A stretch of DNA of 5,560 nt, taken from Thermoplasmatota archaeon (GTDB lineage: Archaea > Thermoplasmatota > E2 > DHVEG-1). The stretch covers positions 1 to 5,560 of the forward strand of contig JALHTX010000317.1 in the NCBI GenBank assembly GCA_022866015.1, in the 5' to 3' direction. Each line of letters starts with the position of its first letter. The first letter of the stretch is position 1. Made by a program: the position numbers and the translations under genes. Under the pieces are notes generated by a model that had not been told where the DNA came from, did not search any database, and saw nothing but the letters and a program-made list of their open reading frames with translations. Positions 4,559 through 5,560 of this stretch are shown one piece after another.

Positions 4559-5560
4559 TTGAAAAAAAAAGATACCCCCCAAGCATTACATAAAATTGAT
4601 GAATTCAAAAGTAGAATTAATAATCTTAAGGAAAAAGGATTTAATCCATCACAAAAAATATCTGATGATATATCAAAACTTGAAAATGAACTTAAAAAAA
4701 ACTTATCGTTTATATATCGGTTGAATACCAAACAAAAAATTGCATTAGCAATTCTTTTCTGTGTTGTTACTTTTAGTATGTTATTATTATTTGTCTATCC
4801 TGGGCTAAATAATCCCCCACTTACCCCAAACATCTTTTCAAATTCCATAATATCGGGAATTAATAACAATCCCTACACATACTCAACAAGTACTATAGAT
4901 CCAGCTAATAACAAAATTAGATATGGTTGGGATTGGAATGGAGATGGAATAATAGATGAATGGAGTAAACTACTGAACAGTGGAAGTACAGATACACGTT
5001 CTCATACTTGGGCATCTGCTGGAACATACAACATAAAAGTCAAAGCACAAGACGAACATGGCGCAGAAAGCAGCGGGTCAACACCAAAAACTATCACTAT
5101 TTATTATGATAACCCCCCAAATAAACCAAATACCCCTTCAGGTAACACATCAGGAACTATTGGAATCTCCTACACATACTCAACAAATACTATAGATACA
5201 GAAGGTGATCAACTAACATACATTTGGGACTGGAATGGAGATGGAACTAACATTGAAATGAGTAAACCGCAAAATAGTAACAGAACATATACACATTCTC
5301 ATATATGGACATCTGCTGGAACATACAACATAAAAGTCAAAGCACTAGACGAACATGGTGCAGAAAGCAGCTGGTCAACACCAAAAACTGTCACAATTTC
5401 TGGATCCTCCAATAACCCTCCACTGGCCCCAAACCCTCCCTCAGGTAACACATCAGGAACTATTGGAATCTCCTACATATACTCAACAAATACTATTGAC
5501 CCAGAAGGTGATCAACTAACATACATTTGGGACTGGAATGGAGATGGAACTAACATTGAA
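4559..5560 (+). CDS. Membrane-anchored PKD-repeat protein, N-terminal part
   Basis: The frame is open from the in-frame TAA at 4535-4537 to the right edge (334 codons shown), so the C-terminus is missing. TTG 4559 is the only conventional start before the membrane segment; no good ribosome site precedes it, so the start is uncertain. Residues 1-60 are Lys-rich and probably helical (HKIDEFKSRINNLKEKG, ISKLENELKK). Residues 61-80 form one hydrophobic span (IALAILFCVVTFSMLLLFVY). Positive charge before the span predicts N-terminus inside, remainder outside. From about residue 94, PKD/Ig-like beta-sandwich repeats follow, with WDWNGDG at about 124-130, 223-229 and 324-330 and GTYNIKVKA near each domain end. 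PKD domains occur in archaeal surface-layer and adhesion proteins. Acidic residues in DWNGDGIIDE (125-134) resemble a calcium loop. Being next to a kinase with no sensor, it may be that kinase's external partner; this is inference. Surface adhesin or enzyme C-terminus remain possible. Confidence 0.88.
   Translation, partial: MKKKDTPQALHKIDEFKSRINNLKEKGFNPSQKISDDISKLENELKKNLSFIYRLNTKQKIALAILFCVVTFSMLLLFVYPGLNNPPLTPNIFSNSIISGINNNPYTYSTSTIDPANNKIRYGWDWNGDGIIDEWSKLLNSGSTDTRSHTWASAGTYNIKVKAQDEHGAESSGSTPKTITIYYDNPPNKPNTPSGNTSGTIGISYTYSTNTIDTEGDQLTYIWDWNGDGTNIEMSKPQNSNRTYTHSHIWTSAGTYNIKVKALDEHGAESSWSTPKTVTISGSSNNPPLAPNPPSGNTSGTIGISYIYSTNTIDPEGDQLTYIWDWNGDGTNIE
4838..5560 (+). repeat. Tandem PKD-coding repeats, about 300 bp per unit
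   Basis: Unit 1 is 4838-5137 (300 bp), unit 2 is 5138-5440 (303 bp) and unit 3 starts at 5441 and is cut by the window. Unit 1 has one extra codon near its start. The first 120 bases of units 2 and 3 differ at only 4 positions by eye. The last part of units 1 and 2 (from 5009 and 5306) differs at about 6 of 92 positions. All units stay in frame. The similarity at DNA level, not only protein level, indicates recent duplication or gene conversion. Confidence 0.9.

Noticed and set aside
4456..4731. 91-residue minus-strand frame with hydrophobic stretches
   Set aside because: It is antisense to the kinase end and the PKD-protein start. The opposite strand has a coherent membrane protein in continuous frame.
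4838..5560. CRISPR array or mobile repeat
   Set aside because: The repeats are about 300 bp, contiguous, in frame and encode PKD domains; there are no short spacers or terminal inverted repeats.

Overview
The window is strongly AT-rich and looks archaeal, most likely a euryarchaeon of the Thermoplasmatota type; that assignment is inference. The support is a short Lys-rich signal peptide ending in a VLPSMSG-like site, a DNRLRE-type surface domain, PKD repeats of the 'TSGTIGISYTYST' style seen in archaeal surface proteins, TATA-like boxes about 25-30 nt before likely start points, GGTGA/GAGG-type ribosome binding sites, and TTG starts. No RNA gene, CRISPR array, transposase or insertion sequence is visible.

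Layout. At the left edge, on the minus strand (1-354), lies the 5' part of a secreted DNRLRE-domain protein. A divergent AT-rich spacer (355-638) carries promoter-like elements for both directions. From 639 to the right edge, five genes all point right: (1) an unrecognised 212-aa protein with a winged-helix-like C-terminus and a very basic wing (639-1277); (2) a protein with an N-terminal helix-turn-helix-like segment, an uncharacterised middle and a clear C-terminal FHA domain (1362-2381); (3) a complete PP2C/PPM-family protein phosphatase (2495-3250); (4) a soluble Ser/Thr protein kinase with a roughly 140-residue helical/coiled-coil N-terminus (3286-4512, TTG start); (5) a single-pass membrane protein with a short charged cytoplasmic segment and an array of external PKD repeats (4559 to beyond the window, TTG start, partial).

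How the genes may work together. Kinase (writer), PP2C (eraser) and FHA (phosphothreonine reader) form a compact reversible phosphorylation module. The FHA protein has a DNA-binding-like N-terminus, so it could pass the phosphorylation state to transcription, in an arrangement analogous to mycobacterial EmbR. The kinase has no membrane segment or external sensor, whereas the next gene encodes a membrane-anchored ectodomain protein with a cytoplasmic helical tail. A two-gene 'split receptor kinase' is therefore an attractive but untested reading. The spacers (84, 113, 35 and 46 nt) fit a loose operon, with a probable internal promoter before the FHA gene. The PKD repeats are nearly identical at the DNA level, pointing to recent duplication or homogenisation.
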